This document shows, piece after piece, positions 5,147 through 5,690 of a stretch of 5,690 nucleotides of DNA. Location: positions 1 through 5,690 of the forward strand of contig CABUVC010000109.1 in the NCBI GenBank assembly GCA_902494855.1, given 5' to 3'. The stretch is from an uncultured Collinsella sp. (lineage in GTDB: Bacteria; Actinomycetota; Coriobacteriia; Coriobacteriales; Coriobacteriaceae). A program made the position numbers and the translations under genes. The notes below the pieces were generated by a model, which searched no databases, was not told where the DNA came from, and was given only the letters and a program-made list of their open reading frames with translations. Each line of letters begins with the position of its first letter. Positions within the stretch are counted from its first letter, which is position 1.

Positions 5147-5690
5147 GGACCTCCCTGCACGCATGGACCAAGCCGGAATCATCGACTCCGATGATAGCAA
5201 CATCGAGCAGGCACGGGGCTGTAAGTCCACAGGTATCGTCAAGACGGGCATGATGGAACGAACCGAGCGTCAGGTTGTCACCATCCTCGAGCACGGCACG
5301 CTCGACAGTGCCCACGCGACGACGAGCATCGGCAATAGCGAGCTCCTGCGCCGCGTCTCGCATACGGCGGCTGCGCTCGGCCATAACCTCGGGCGGCACC
5401 TGGTCGGGCATGTCGGCAGCAAGGGTACCGGGACGCTTACTGTAGCGGAACACGTGCATACGCGAGAACCCCACGCGGCGGCACAGCGACAGCGACTCCT
5501 CGAACTCCTCGTCCGTCTCACCAGGAAAACCGACGATGACGTCGCACGAAAGAGACGCCTGCGGCAGGATGGCGCGAATCATGCGCACCGTGTCCTCAAA
5601 GGCCTCGGCACTATAGGGACGACCCATGCGATGCAGCGTCGCCGTACAGCCGGACTGTACGGGCAGGTGCAAAAACGGGGCAATACGCTG
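5127..5690 (-). CDS. mtaB: Radical SAM tRNA methylthiotransferase, probably MtaB, C-terminal 187 residues
   Basis: MtaB is a radical SAM enzyme that adds a methylthio group to t6A37 of tRNAs decoding ANN codons, using two iron-sulfur clusters. Only the C-terminal part is in the window; the MTTase domain and the CxxxCxxC cluster motif lie past the right edge. The frame is open to the last base. Recognisable motifs are APFLHLPVQSG just after the edge, SCDVIVGFPGETDEEF and MHVFRYSKRPGTLAADMPDQV. The last set (the FxYSxRxGTxAA pattern followed by DQV) is typical of MtaB/MiaB-like proteins and closer to MtaB than MiaB as I recall the families. The final 60 or so residues correspond in position to the TRAM RNA-binding domain but are divergent. 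The stop is TAG at 5127-5129, so the gene overlaps phoH by 20 bases. The radical SAM methylthiotransferase family is secure; the exact subfamily is less so. Confidence 0.85.
   Translation of the reverse strand, partial: QRIAPFLHLPVQSGCTATLHRMGRPYSAEAFEDTVRMIRAILPQASLSCDVIVGFPGETDEEFEESLSLCRRVGFSRMHVFRYSKRPGTLAADMPDQVPPEVMAERSRRMRDAAQELAIADARRRVGTVERAVLEDGDNLTLGSFHHARLDDTCGLTAPCLLDVAIIGVDDSGLVHACREVHGSLED
5150..5156 (-). promoter_or_regulatory. Ribosome binding site that fixes the phoH start
   Basis: Minus-strand AGGGAGG ends 3 bases before the ATG at 5144-5146 and lies within the last codons of mtaB. The spacing is short but the match is strong, and it favours this start over those 35 codons upstream. 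Confidence 0.65.

Noticed and set aside
5147..5251. Longer form of PhoH starting at 5251
   Set aside because: It would overlap mtaB by about 125 bases with non-family sequence. The ATG at 5144-5146 has AGGGAGG directly upstream.
1..5690. Mobile elements, CRISPR arrays, tRNA or rRNA genes, prophage or defence genes
   Set aside because: No direct-repeat array, terminal inverted repeats, transposase motifs or RNA gene folds were seen. All coding space is taken by conserved housekeeping genes of uniform composition.

Overview
The window is an ordinary, gene-dense chromosomal stretch from a high-GC bacterium. All eight genes lie on the minus strand, so transcription runs from high to low coordinates. 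The best guess is a Coriobacteriia actinobacterium of the Collinsella/Olsenella type. This rests on the GC-rich codon use, the Gram-positive-type membrane kinase, and a phoH-ybeY-dgkA-era-recO order that is Firmicute-like and lacks the CBS-domain gene usual between ybeY and era in many other actinobacteria. The taxon is an inference; no rRNA or other marker is present.

In transcription order the layout is: the 3' part of a tRNA methylthiotransferase gene (probably mtaB, cut by the right edge); phoH/ybeZ; ybeY; dgkA; era; recO; a 138-base gap holding a structured leader; rpsO; an intrinsic terminator; a second structured leader; and the first 284 codons of pnp, cut by the left edge. From mtaB to recO the genes either overlap (20 bases at mtaB/phoH, a TTGA overlap at phoH/ybeY) or are 9 to 15 bases apart. 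They are therefore almost certainly one transcript, whose promoter lies beyond the right edge.

The genes form an RNA and ribosome maintenance neighbourhood. MtaB modifies tRNA. The PhoH-family ATPase accompanies YbeY, an endonuclease-type metalloprotein of rRNA maturation. Era is the GTPase checkpoint of 30S assembly. S15 is a primary 16S rRNA binder, and PNPase degrades and processes RNA. DgkA (lipid phosphate recycling for the cell wall) and RecO (recombinational repair) are the usual passengers of this conserved cluster.

No mobile element, CRISPR array, tRNA, rRNA or accessory island is visible, and I found no undescribed system. The points most worth a second look are the acidic N-terminal extension and non-canonical G4 motif of Era, the mutually exclusive hairpins in front of rpsO, the G-rich hairpin-laden leader of pnp, and the TTG start of ybeY. 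The two gaps without genes (855-1004 and 1284-1421) are both under 300 bases and are described as features.
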